DNA of 64,000 bases, taken from Tianweitania sediminis (GTDB lineage: Bacteria; Pseudomonadota; Alphaproteobacteria; Rhizobiales; Rhizobiaceae). Location of the stretch: assembly GCF_017813335.1 (NCBI RefSeq), contig NZ_JAGIYY010000001.1, positions 558,001 through 622,000 of the forward strand, written 5' to 3'. The notes beneath the pieces are model-generated. The model was not told where the DNA came from. It searched no databases and worked only from the letters and a program-made list of their open reading frames with translations. Each line of letters starts with the position of its first letter. The first letter of the stretch is position 1. Positions 26,244 to 34,698 of this stretch are shown here, in pieces. The position numbers and the translations under genes are program-made.

Positions 26244-26975
26244 ATGAAGGGCGCGGAAAAGGCGAAGATCCTGATCGTTCTGCACCAGGAGCGCTCCAGC
26301 GCCGGACGGGTGGGGCAGGCTCTTCTGGAAGAAGGGTTCGAACTGGATATCCGTCGCCCCCCTTTGGGCGATCCGCTGCCGTCCACCCTTTCCGACCATC
26401 GCGGCGCGGTGATTTTCGGCGGGCCGATGAGCGCCAACGATCCCGACGAATTCGTGAAGCGCGAGATTGACTGGCTCGCCGTTCCCCTCAGGGAGAACAA
26501 GCCTTTCCTCGGCATCTGCCTCGGCGCCCAGATGCTGTGCAAGCATCTAGGCGGCACGGTCGGCCCGCATCATGACGGGCATGTCGAGATCGGCTGGTAT
26601 CCGATCCACCCGACGCCCGAAGGCAAGGCGCTGCTGGATTGGCCGGAAATGGTTTACCATTTTCACCGGGAAGGCTTTTCCTTGCCGCGCGACGCGACGC
26701 TGCTGGCCACCGCCGATGCTTATCCGAACCAAGCTTACCGCTATGGCCACCATGCATTCGGCATCCAGTTCCATGCCGAGCTGACGCGGGTGATGATGCA
26801 ACGCTGGATCGTGCACGGCGCACACCGCTTCACCTTGCCGGGCGCGCAACCGGGACGCGACCACCTTGGCGGCCGCATGATCTGGGACATGCACCTGAAA
26901 CGTTGGTTGGGTGACTTCCTGGCGGAGATCTTCGGCACGACGCGGCAAAAGATCGCGGTTCCAAAATACGGCTGA
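26244..26975 (+). CDS. Class I glutamine amidotransferase-like protein
   Basis: A 243-aa GATase1 domain protein. The nucleophile elbow GICLGAQMLCKHLGG holds the catalytic Cys, and FGIQFHAELT supplies the His-Glu pair (His-Ala-Glu in place of the common His-Pro-Glu). The early GAVIFGGPMSANDPD forms the oxyanion region. It resembles GMP-synthase-like stand-alone amidotransferases, whose amide acceptor is unknown. It lies 8 bases after the TerB-like gene. The start at 26244 is chosen because the frame upstream is the antiparallel-looking shadow of terB. Confidence 0.82.
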   Translation: MKGAEKAKILIVLHQERSSAGRVGQALLEEGFELDIRRPPLGDPLPSTLSDHRGAVIFGGPMSANDPDEFVKREIDWLAVPLRENKPFLGICLGAQMLCKHLGGTVGPHHDGHVEIGWYPIHPTPEGKALLDWPEMVYHFHREGFSLPRDATLLATADAYPNQAYRYGHHAFGIQFHAELTRVMMQRWIVHGAHRFTLPGAQPGRDHLGGRMIWDMHLKRWLGDFLAEIFGTTRQKIAVPKYG

Positions 26976-27002
26976 TCCGATCGCAGCTCTGTCTGACCGA
27001 CT

Positions 27003-27440
27003 CTAGTGGGCGAGGCAGGCCGCGCAGGTGCCCCGCATTTCGATGATGGTCTTTTCCAGCTTGAACCCGTTGCTGCCAGCCCAGCCGGTAAGCCGCTCTT
27101 CCACCGCCTCGTCGGTGAACTCTTCCACGCGACCACAGCGTTCGCAGATCGCAAACGCGATCACGCCGTGTCCATGAGGGTGGCTCCCCGGCCCATGGTC
27201 GTGCCGATGGCTGCAGGCCACAAAGGAGTTCAAGCTTTCCAGCCGGTGAACAAGGCCAAAGGCGATCAACTTTTCCAGCGCCCGATAAACCTGAAGCGGC
27301 GCGCGGAACCCGTCATCGCGGAGATGATCGAGCAGGGAATAGGCGCTCAAGGGCGCGGCAGAATTCTGCAGGGCAGAGAGAACCAGCTGCTGGTTCTTGG
27401 TCAGTGCGTGGGAAGGGGCTGCGGGCGCTGCTGCGGCCAT
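27003..27440 (-). CDS. zur: Zinc uptake regulator Zur (Fur family)
   Basis: A 145-aa Fur-family repressor. It shows the N-terminal winged helix (LTKNQQLVLSALQN, FRAPLQVYRALEKLIAFGLVHRLESLN), a histidine-rich metal-sensing loop (HRHDHGPGSHPHGHG) and two CxxC pairs, CERC and CAAC, for the structural zinc. Divergence from znuCBA identifies the metal as zinc. The 132-base gap between them contains a palindromic AT-rich site that could serve as operator for both. Confidence 0.9.
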   Translation of the reverse strand: MAAAAPAAPSHALTKNQQLVLSALQNSAAPLSAYSLLDHLRDDGFRAPLQVYRALEKLIAFGLVHRLESLNSFVACSHRHDHGPGSHPHGHGVIAFAICERCGRVEEFTDEAVEERLTGWAGSNGFKLEKTIIEMRGTCAACLAH

Positions 27441-27493
27441 AAAAGCGATGGTCCTTCGTAATCAGAGTGCCGGTTGCATCGGCGGCTGGTCGA

Positions 27494-27505
27494 ATGTAAT
27501 AACAT
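27494..27505. promoter_or_regulatory. Candidate Zur operator
   Basis: ATGTAATAACAT is one substitution from the perfect palindrome ATGTTATAACAT and is the only AT-rich palindrome in the zur-znuC gap, where zinc-bound Zur would shut off both promoters. Resembles alphaproteobacterial Zur sites; not proven. Confidence 0.5.
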
Positions 27506-27572
27506 CACGTGCTGCCGATCTCAAGTCGGTCCCTTTTTTGCAGGCGGTGTAGCCGCATCCGATAGCCGGTCC

Positions 27573-28409
27573 ATGTCTGACGCTGCCATCACCTTCGATA
27601 ACCTGACGCTCGGATATAACAGCCATCCGGCTGTGCATCATCTCTCCGGAACGGTGACGCGCGGCGCGTTGACTGCGGTGGTGGGCGCCAACGGGTCGGG
27701 CAAGTCTACCTTGATGAAAGGCATCGCCGGCATCCTGAAGCCGATGGCCGGCGCAGTGCAGGTGAACAACAAGGCCCGCATGGCTTACCTGCCGCAAGGC
27801 ACGGAACTTGACCGCTCCTTTCCTGCCCGCGTCATTGATCTCGTGTCCATGGGCCTTTGGCCGCGGCGCGGCCTTCTTGGTCGCTACAGCCGCAGCGACT
27901 GGCAAAAAGTGGAAGCGGCGATTGCTGCCGTGGGCCTGGTGGGCTTCGAGGCGCGATCGCTCGACACCCTGTCAGGCGGACAGTTGCAACGCGCCCTTTT
28001 CGCGCGCGTGGTGCTGCAGGATGCTGAACTGATCCTCCTCGATGAGCCGTTCAACGCGGTTGACCAGCGCACCATTGCCGATCTTCTCGCGTTGATGCAG
28101 CACTGGCATCGGGAACATCGGACTGTTCTGGTTGTGGTGCATGACCACGACCTCGTCCGGCAGCACTTGCCGGAAGCCCTTCTTTTGGCACGGCGCCCGA
28201 TCGCCTGGGGTCAATCAGCCGTGGTTCTGAACAGCGAGAACCTCGCGAAAGCGCGCCATTTCGACGAAGCCTGGGACGAGAACGCACCGTGGTGCGCACC
28301 GGGCGAGCATGCGCACGACCATGTCCACGACGCCCCGCATGCCCATGTTCACCACGACCATGGGCATCACGAACATGGGCATCACGACCTGCACAAGGGT
28401 GCCGCGTGA
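27573..28409 (+). CDS. znuC: Zinc ABC transporter ATP-binding protein ZnuC
   Basis: A 278-aa ABC ATPase with Walker A GANGSGKS (residues 38-45), signature LSGGQLQRALFARV, and Walker B ILLDEPF. The last 35 residues are a histidine-rich tail (HAHDHVHDAPHAHVHHD and more), absent from most ABC ATPases but seen in some ZnuC proteins, probably binding zinc in the cytoplasm. The ATG at 27573 is chosen over upstream alternatives at 27474 because it gives the normal ABC N-terminus. Its stop overlaps the znuB start (TGATG). Confidence 0.93.
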   Translation: MSDAAITFDNLTLGYNSHPAVHHLSGTVTRGALTAVVGANGSGKSTLMKGIAGILKPMAGAVQVNNKARMAYLPQGTELDRSFPARVIDLVSMGLWPRRGLLGRYSRSDWQKVEAAIAAVGLVGFEARSLDTLSGGQLQRALFARVVLQDAELILLDEPFNAVDQRTIADLLALMQHWHREHRTVLVVVHDHDLVRQHLPEALLLARRPIAWGQSAVVLNSENLAKARHFDEAWDENAPWCAPGEHAHDHVHDAPHAHVHHDHGHHEHGHHDLHKGAA

Positions 28410-29284
28410 TGGAAAGCGCGTATCAGTTTCTCGTTGCTCCCTTTGTCGAGTTCGAGTTCATGCAAAGGGCGCTGGCAGGCGCCATTCTTCTGGCGCTGGG
28501 TTCGTGCCCGATCGGCGTGTTCCTGATGCTGCGACGCATGAGCCTGACGGGCGACGCCATGGCGCATGCCATCCTGCCGGGCGCAGCGGTCGGCTTTCTC
28601 TTGTTTGGCCTGGAACTCGTGCCCATGACCATCGGCGGGCTCGTCGCCGGCGTGGTGGTGGCACTTGGCGCCGGCGCGGTATCGCGCCTCACGGTTCAGA
28701 AGGAGGACGCCTCCATGGCCGCCTTCTACCTGATCTCGCTGGCGCTCGGTGTGTTGATCGTCTCCATGCGCGGCTCCAGCGTCGATCTTCTCCATGTGCT
28801 GTTCGGCACCGTTCTGGCGCTGAACGACGACGCGCTTTTCCTGATCGGCGGCATCAGCGTGGTCACGCTCGTTTCGCTGGCAATCTTTTGGCGCGCTCTG
28901 GTCGCCGAGTGCCTCGACCCCTTGTTTCTGCGTTCCGTATCCTCGCTCGGACCGCCGGTGCATTTCCTGTTTCTCGGGCTTGTGGTTTTGAACCTCGTTG
29001 GCGGGTTCCAGGCACTCGGAACGCTGCTTGCGGTGGGCTTGATGATGCTGCCGGCAGCCGCCGCGCGTTTCTGGACCACGCGGCTCGAACCGCTGTGCCT
29101 CTTGGCGATTGCCATCGGCATTGCATCCTGCGTCGCGGGCCTGCTGATTTCCTACCACGCGTCGCTGCCGTCCGGCCCGGCGATCATCCTTTCGGCCGGG
29201 ATTGTTTATCTCCTTTCCATGATCATCGGCCCGCGCGGGCTGATCCCTACCCGCCTGCGCCCGGCCGCTCACCGCACAGCCTGA
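28409..29284 (+). CDS. znuB: Zinc ABC transporter permease ZnuB
   Basis: A 291-aa membrane protein of the ABC-3 metal permease family with about eight hydrophobic helices. Recognisable segments are LMLRRMSLTGDAMAHAILPG (the cytoplasmic coupling region with its conserved Gly) and GTLLAVGLMMLPAAAARFW. The ATG lies within the znuC stop. It forms the channel of ZnuABC. The frame is open further upstream to 28289 but overlaps znuC and is not membrane-like. Confidence 0.94.
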   Translation: MESAYQFLVAPFVEFEFMQRALAGAILLALGSCPIGVFLMLRRMSLTGDAMAHAILPGAAVGFLLFGLELVPMTIGGLVAGVVVALGAGAVSRLTVQKEDASMAAFYLISLALGVLIVSMRGSSVDLLHVLFGTVLALNDDALFLIGGISVVTLVSLAIFWRALVAECLDPLFLRSVSSLGPPVHFLFLGLVVLNLVGGFQALGTLLAVGLMMLPAAAARFWTTRLEPLCLLAIAIGIASCVAGLLISYHASLPSGPAIILSAGIVYLLSMIIGPRGLIPTRLRPAAHRTA

Positions 29285-29303
29285 CCCCCAGGAGCAATTA
29301 GCC

Positions 29304-30299
29304 ATGATCAAGCACAGCTTCCTTGCTGCCACCGCAATACTCGCGATTACGTTCCCGCTGTCGCCGGCGTCGGCGGCCGAGCCGCTCAAGGTCGTGGCGA
29401 GTTTCTCAATTCTCGGAGATCTCGCCAGCCGCGTCGGTGGCGATGCGGCCGAGATCACGACGCTGGTTGGGCCGAACGGGGATGCGCATGTTTATGAGCC
29501 GAGCCCCGCTGATGCCGTGGCGCTGAAAGCTGCGGATGTGATCCTCGCCAATGGCCTTGGGCTCGAAGGTTTCCTGCCCCGCCTGGTGCAAGCCAGCGGG
29601 ACAAGGGCAGCGCTTGTGGAACTCGCAACCGGCGTGGCGCTCATCGACACGGCCGAGCACGAGCACCGCGACAGCCATGAGGAAGCCCACGGCGACAAGC
29701 ACGGGCACGAGGACGGGCATGGGCATGAGGAAGCGCATGCCGCGGACCATCACGACCACAATCACGGCGACCATGACCCGCATGCGTGGCAATCAGTGGA
29801 GAATGCGAGAATCTATGTCCGCAACATCGCGGACGCGTTTTGCCGCGTGGATGCCGACCGCTGCGACAACTACCGCGCCAATGCTGAAGCCTATGATGGC
29901 GAGCTTGTCGCCCTGGACGAGGAGATCAGGGCTGCCGTTTCCGCCGTTCCCGCGGAAAAGCGCGTGGTGATCACCGGACATGAAGCGTTCGGCTATTTCG
30001 CCGACGCTTACGGCATGACGTTTCTGGCGCCGGAAGGCGTGTCCACGGCATCGGAAGCCTCAGCCGCCGACGTCGCCGCCTTGATCAAGCAGGTTCGCGA
30101 AGACAAAGCATCTGCCATCTTCCTGGAATCGATCTCAAACCCGCGGTTGATTGAGCAGATTGCGCGCGAAACCGGCGTGACGGTGGGCGGCGAACTTTAT
30201 TCCGACGCGCTTTCCGAAGCAGACGGTCCGGCCGCGACTTATCTCGACATGATGCGCCACAACGTGCGGGTCATTCGCGCGGCCATCTCCGGCAGCTGA
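29304..30299 (+). CDS. znuA: Zinc-binding periplasmic protein ZnuA
   Basis: A 331-aa cluster-9 substrate-binding protein. The signal peptide (1-25, ASA-A) precedes KVVASFSILGDLASRVGGD. A charged histidine-rich loop (about residues 118-160, with HEHRDSHEEAHGDKHGHED) is diagnostic of ZnuA as against manganese-binding homologues, and HDPHAW follows it. VVITGHEAFGYFADAYG carries another metal ligand. CAGGAG precedes the ATG. It is the last gene of znuCBA, 19 bases after znuB. Confidence 0.94.
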   Translation: MIKHSFLAATAILAITFPLSPASAAEPLKVVASFSILGDLASRVGGDAAEITTLVGPNGDAHVYEPSPADAVALKAADVILANGLGLEGFLPRLVQASGTRAALVELATGVALIDTAEHEHRDSHEEAHGDKHGHEDGHGHEEAHAADHHDHNHGDHDPHAWQSVENARIYVRNIADAFCRVDADRCDNYRANAEAYDGELVALDEEIRAAVSAVPAEKRVVITGHEAFGYFADAYGMTFLAPEGVSTASEASAADVAALIKQVREDKASAIFLESISNPRLIEQIARETGVTVGGELYSDALSEADGPAATYLDMMRHNVRVIRAAISGS

Positions 30300-30443
30300 T
30301 TTTCCAAGGACGGGCGCGGCTACCCGCCATGCTTCCGGTTTTTTGACTTCCAAAGGCTGGTCTTTCGGCTTAGGCGTTCGCGGCGGGCAGACGCGGAAGA
30401 GCATCCGGCCGTCGTGCTTGCCTGAACTCCAAGGGAGGATTTT

Positions 30444-31565
30444 GTGGATCGTCGCTCATTTTTCCGTACCGCAGGCCAGGCTTCAGCCGGTGCTGCGGCT
30501 GCAACCGTGCTTGCCGCACCTGCCATTGCGCAATCGCAACCCAAGATCAGTTGGCGCCTGACGTCGGCTTATCCGAAGAGCCTCGACACGTTGTATGGCA
30601 TCAGCGAACAGCTGTCCAAGCGCGTGTCCGAAGCCACCGATGGCAACTTCACCATCCAGCCATTTGCGGCCGGTGAAATCGTCGGCGCCTTGCAGGCAAC
30701 CGATGCCGTCACGGCTGGCACCGTGGAATGCGCCCACACGCTGTCATCGTTCTCGATCGGCAAGGATCCGGCCTTTGCCTTCGACACATCGCTGCCGTTT
30801 GGTTTGAACACGCGCCAGCATATCAGCTGGCTTTATTACGGCGGCGGACGCGAACTCGTGAACGAGTTCATGGACGAGTACAACATCCACGCCATTCCGG
30901 CCGGCAACACCGGCGCGCAGATGGGCGGCTGGTTTCGCAAGGAGATCAAGTCGCTCGACGACCTGCAGGGTCTCAAGATGCGCATCGCCGGTCTCGGCGG
31001 CACCATCATGTCGCGGCTGGGCGTCGTGCCGCAGGTGATCGGCGGCGGCGATATCTACCCGTCGCTCGAGCGTGGGACGATCGACGCTGCAGAGTTTTCT
31101 GGCCCGTACGATGACGAGAAGCTCGGCTTCCAGAAGGTCGCGCCGTTCTATTATTATCCTGGCTGGTGGGAAGGCACGGCCAACGTGATGCTCGCCATCA
31201 ACAAGGACAAGTGGAACGAGCTCCCGAAGCAGTACCAGGCGCTCGTGGAAGCCGCTTCCTCCGAAACCATGTCGCATTGCGTCGCCAAATACGACGCGCG
31301 CAACCCGGAAGCGCTTTACCGCCTCGTTGCCAATGGCGCGCAACTGCGGCCCTTCCCGCAGGATGTGCTTCAGGCGGCCTTGACGGAGTCGCGCAAGCTT
31401 TACGACGAATACGCGGCCAGCAATCCCAAGTTCAAGAAGTTCTACGACAGCTGGCTGCCGTTTTCGCAGAAGCAGCAGGTGTGGTGGCGCGTGGCGGAAA
31501 TTCCATTCGACAGCTTCGCTTCCGCCAGTGCCGGCCAGCAGCAGCAACAGCAGCCGCAACAGTAA
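30444..31565 (+). CDS. TRAP transporter substrate-binding protein, TakP-like (2-oxoacids)
   Basis: A 373-aa DctP-family periplasmic receptor. The N-terminus is a Tat signal (MDRRSFFRTAGQ, cleavage near AIA-Q). The GNTGAQMGGWFRKEIKSLDD segment and GGGDIYPSLERGTIDAAEF closely resemble TakP of Rhodobacter, which binds 2-oxo monocarboxylates. The gene starts with GTG at 30444 after AAGGGAGG. It ends in a glutamine run (six Gln, Pro, two Gln). No DctQ or DctM membrane subunits are nearby, so it is an orphan receptor in this window. A terminator follows. Substrate is inferred from similarity. Confidence 0.85.
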   Translation: MDRRSFFRTAGQASAGAAAATVLAAPAIAQSQPKISWRLTSAYPKSLDTLYGISEQLSKRVSEATDGNFTIQPFAAGEIVGALQATDAVTAGTVECAHTLSSFSIGKDPAFAFDTSLPFGLNTRQHISWLYYGGGRELVNEFMDEYNIHAIPAGNTGAQMGGWFRKEIKSLDDLQGLKMRIAGLGGTIMSRLGVVPQVIGGGDIYPSLERGTIDAAEFSGPYDDEKLGFQKVAPFYYYPGWWEGTANVMLAINKDKWNELPKQYQALVEAASSETMSHCVAKYDARNPEALYRLVANGAQLRPFPQDVLQAALTESRKLYDEYAASNPKFKKFYDSWLPFSQKQQVWWRVAEIPFDSFASASAGQQQQQQPQQ

Positions 31566-31571
31566 AAAAGT

Positions 31572-31600
31572 AAGGGGTGCCCGCAACGGCACCCCTTCTT
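31572..31600 (+). terminator. Rho-independent terminator of the TRAP receptor gene
   Basis: A perfect 10-bp stem (31572-31581 with 31588-31597), a six-base loop, and a T-rich tail, 6 bases past the stop. Confidence 0.85.
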
Positions 31601-31929
31601 CCTTTCAGCCTGAAACGTTTCCTTGTCGCCGTGCAAGCGACGTGTGGCCCTTTCGCCTCATCGCGCCTGTTGCATTCCGGCCCGGCAATTCGATTGCCCC
31701 GACTGAGCAACCCGGCCCGGGAAAACGGTGGCCGTTCCCGCGAACGCGCTTGTCGCCTTCCGCAGCAGAATCCTGAGGCAAGTTGCGCTTGTGGCGAAAG
31801 ACTTTCCTGCAACTTCGCCGCTGTGCAGCATCAAAAGGAAGTCTTCGCCGGCCGGCTGACATTAAGATAGCATGTTTTGCGTGGACGGCTTCGTTGTTCG
31901 AGCTCGGCGTGAAGGGTGGAAGGTGAGGA
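31601..31929. other. Intergenic region before the E2 gene, no gene seen
   Basis: About 330 bases between a terminator and the E2 start. Short open frames exist on both strands but none has a ribosome site or recognisable protein. It presumably holds the promoter of the E2-E3-racemase operon. I saw no E1 subunit remnants here. Confidence 0.6.
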
Positions 31930-33258
31930 ATGGGTATTCTCAGGATCAAGATGCCGGACATCGGCGAAGGGATCGCCGAAGCCGAACTGGTGGAATGGCA
32001 TGTCGCGGTTGGCGACCCCGTGCAGGAAGACCAGCTGATTGCATCCGTGATGACGGACAAGGCAACGGTGGAGATTCCGTCCAGCGTGTCAGGCACCGTG
32101 GTATCGCTCGGAGGCGAAGTCGGCTCCAAGCTTGCGATCGGCAGTGAACTGATCCGCATGGAAGTCGTGGGCGCAGGCAACGTGTCGGACAATGACGCGC
32201 AGCCGCCGGCCGCGTCCGAGCCGGTGGGCGTGCATGCTTCCGCTCCCGCTGATGAAGCGCCGCAGCCGGAGCCGAAGGCGGAAGATAAGCCTGTTGAAGC
32301 GCCAAAGCCCGCACCGGCACCGGCGAGGCCCGCGGTTTCCGCGCCAGTCGGCGGGGCCGTCGCACCGCGCGCTGAGGGCGAAAAGCCGCTCGCTTCGCCG
32401 GCCGTCCGGGCGCGTGCGAAGGAAGCCGGCATCGACCTTCGTCAGGTGGCGGGCTCGGGCCCCGCCGGGCGCATTACCCATGCCGACCTGGATGCCGTGT
32501 TCGAGAAGGGCGGTGCGCAGAGCGGCGGATCAGCCAAGCGCGGTTTGGCTCCCGACACTTCGATGAAGGACATCAAGGTGGTCGGCCTGCGCCGCATGAT
32601 CGCCGACAAGATGGCGGCATCCAAGAAGCATATCCCGCACATCACCTATGTGGAAGAAACCGACGTCACCAAGGTGGAGGAGCTGCGCGCGACGCTGAAC
32701 AAGACCAAGCGCGACGACCAGCCCAAACTGACGCTCTTGCCGTTCCTAATCAAGGCGATGGTGATCGCCATCCGCGACCAGCCGGGTGTCAACGCGATCT
32801 TCGACGACGAGGCGGGCGTGATTCATCAATATGGCGGCGTCCATATCGGCATGGCGGTGCAAACGCCAAACGGCTTGATGGTGGCCAACGTCAAGCATTG
32901 CGAAGCCCGCGACCTGTGGGACACGGCCGCCGAGGTGAACCGGCTGGCGGACGCGGCGCGCAAGGGCACGATCACACGCGACGAGTTGCGCGGATCAACC
33001 ATCACCATCACCTCGCTGGGTGCACTCGGCGGCATCAGCCACACCCCGATCATCAACCATCCGGAAGTCGCAATCGTCGGCGTGAACAAGATGCAGATCC
33101 GACCGATGTGGGACGGCACGCAATTCGTGCCACGCCAGATGATGAACATGTCATCGTCGTTCGATCACCGCATCATCGATGGCTGGAACGCGGCGACCTT
33201 TGTTCAGCGCATCAAGACGCTGCTCGAAGAGCCCGCACTGCTCTTCATGGAAGGCTGA
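31930..33258 (+). CDS. bkdB: Branched-chain 2-oxoacid dehydrogenase E2 (dihydrolipoyl acyltransferase)
   Basis: The E2 core passes acyl groups from E1 to CoA. The 442-aa protein has one lipoyl domain (lipoylated Lys44 in MTDKATVEIPS), an alanine/proline-rich linker, a peripheral subunit-binding domain (ASPAVRARAKEAGIDLRQV, about residues 157-190), and a catalytic domain with SSSFDHRIIDGWNA (His near 413). A single lipoyl domain with TDKATVEIPS is typical of branched-chain, not pyruvate, complexes. GTGAGGA precedes the ATG. The E3 gene starts 3 bases after the stop. No E1 alpha or beta genes precede it. Confidence 0.88.
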   Translation: MGILRIKMPDIGEGIAEAELVEWHVAVGDPVQEDQLIASVMTDKATVEIPSSVSGTVVSLGGEVGSKLAIGSELIRMEVVGAGNVSDNDAQPPAASEPVGVHASAPADEAPQPEPKAEDKPVEAPKPAPAPARPAVSAPVGGAVAPRAEGEKPLASPAVRARAKEAGIDLRQVAGSGPAGRITHADLDAVFEKGGAQSGGSAKRGLAPDTSMKDIKVVGLRRMIADKMAASKKHIPHITYVEETDVTKVEELRATLNKTKRDDQPKLTLLPFLIKAMVIAIRDQPGVNAIFDDEAGVIHQYGGVHIGMAVQTPNGLMVANVKHCEARDLWDTAAEVNRLADAARKGTITRDELRGSTITITSLGALGGISHTPIINHPEVAIVGVNKMQIRPMWDGTQFVPRQMMNMSSSFDHRIIDGWNAATFVQRIKTLLEEPALLFMEG

Positions 33259-33261
33259 GCC

Positions 33262-34653
33262 ATGACCGATCGCAAATGCAAGGTGCTCGTTATCGGCGGC
33301 GGCCCAGGAGGCTATGTGGCTGCCATCCGCGCCGGCCAGGCCGGCATGGACACGGTGCTGGTGGAAGCCGCGACCGTCGGCGGCACCTGTCTCAACGTTG
33401 GCTGCATTCCGTCCAAGGCGATGATCCATGTCGCCGAGCAGTTCGAGGCGGCCCACCGCTTCACCAGCCCGAATGCCCTCGGGATCAGCGTCTCGTCACC
33501 GTCTTTCGACCTGCCAACCGCGATGAAGTGGAAGGACAGCGTGGTGGGCAAGCTCACAGGCGGCGTCGCCGGTCTCCTGAAAAAGGCGAAGGTCACCGTG
33601 ATCAACGGCGCGGCCTCGTTCAAGGATGGCAAAACGGTTCTCGTTACCAAGGCTGACGGCTCGACAGAAACGATCACGCCCGAACATACGATTATCGCCA
33701 CGGGTTCGGAATCGGTCGAACTGCCGTTCCTGCCGTTCGGTGACGATGTGATTTCGTCCACCGGTGCGCTGGCACTGGAAACGGTGCCGGAAAGGCTCTG
33801 CGTCGTGGGCGGGGGCTATATCGGGCTTGAGCTCGGCATCGCCTATTCAAAGCTTGGAAGCGCAGTGACCATCGTCGAAATGGCCGATCGCATCTTGCCG
33901 CTTTACGACTCCGAGCTCACTGCCCCGGTCGCCAAGCGGCTGGAGGAACTCGGGATCACCGTGCTCACCGGCGCCAAGGTGACGGGAGCAAAGGACGGCA
34001 AAGTTGCGGTCACCGACGCCAGCGATTCTCACATGGAGATCGAGGCCGACAAGGTGCTGGTGACCGTGGGACGGCGCCCGAACACCAGAGGCCTCGGCCT
34101 GGACAACCTCGTCCTCGACATGGAGCGCGGCTTCATCAAGATCGACGATCGCTGCCGCACCTCCATGCGCGGCATCTATGCGATCGGCGACGTGACGGGC
34201 GAGCCGATGCTTGCTCATCGCGCCATGGCGCAGGGCGAGCTTGTTGTCGAGGTGATCGCCGGCAAGAACGACCTGTGGGACAAGCGCGTCATCCCGGCGA
34301 TCTGCTTCACGGATCCGGAAATCGTTTCCGCGGGGTTGCAGCCAGACGAAGCGAAGACTGCCGGGTTTGATACGGTGGTGTCTCTTTTCCCGTTCCGCGC
34401 CAATGGTCGCGCCATGACCATGGAACGCGAAGATGGCTTCGTGCGCATTGTGGCGCGAAAGGACAACCATCTGGTGCTCGGCATCCAGGCGGTGGGCGCC
34501 GGCATCTCCGAAATGGCGGCCGGTTTCGGGCTGGCAATCGAGATGGGCGCTCGCTTGGAGGATATTGCCGGCACCATTCATTCGCATCCGACGCGCGGCG
34601 AAGCCTTCCAGGAAGCGGCGCTGAAATCGCTCGGCCACGCGTTGCACCTTTAG
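33262..34653 (+). CDS. lpdV: Dihydrolipoyl dehydrogenase (E3)
   Basis: A 463-aa flavoprotein that reoxidises the E2 lipoamide with NAD+. It has the FAD motif [19 protein letters not shown], redox disulfide [13 protein letters not shown] (Cys43, Cys48), NAD-binding [10 protein letters not shown], and near the C-terminus [14 protein letters not shown] with the catalytic His-Glu dyad. It directly follows the E2 gene, so this is the complex-specific E3 and not the general one shared by PDH and OGDH. Confidence 0.94.
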   Translation: MTDRKCKVLVIGGGPGGYVAAIRAGQAGMDTVLVEAATVGGTCLNVGCIPSKAMIHVAEQFEAAHRFTSPNALGISVSSPSFDLPTAMKWKDSVVGKLTGGVAGLLKKAKVTVINGAASFKDGKTVLVTKADGSTETITPEHTIIATGSESVELPFLPFGDDVISSTGALALETVPERLCVVGGGYIGLELGIAYSKLGSAVTIVEMADRILPLYDSELTAPVAKRLEELGITVLTGAKVTGAKDGKVAVTDASDSHMEIEADKVLVTVGRRPNTRGLGLDNLVLDMERGFIKIDDRCRTSMRGIYAIGDVTGEPMLAHRAMAQGELVVEVIAGKNDLWDKRVIPAICFTDPEIVSAGLQPDEAKTAGFDTVVSLFPFRANGRAMTMEREDGFVRIVARKDNHLVLGIQAVGAGISEMAAGFGLAIEMGARLEDIAGTIHSHPTRGEAFQEAALKSLGHALHL

Positions 34654-34698
34654 CTGTCGGGAGCTACCAGTTCGCCCAACTCGGAACTGGGAGGAAGC

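Noticed and set aside
28309-28405. Short repeated CATGGGCATCACGA-like units, considered as a CRISPR or satellite
   Set aside because: They are His-codon runs coding the ZnuC tail; no spacers and no regular repeat length.
29650-29785. Repeated GGGCATGAGGA-like units in znuA
   Set aside because: These code the histidine-rich metal loop of ZnuA and are explained by protein sequence.
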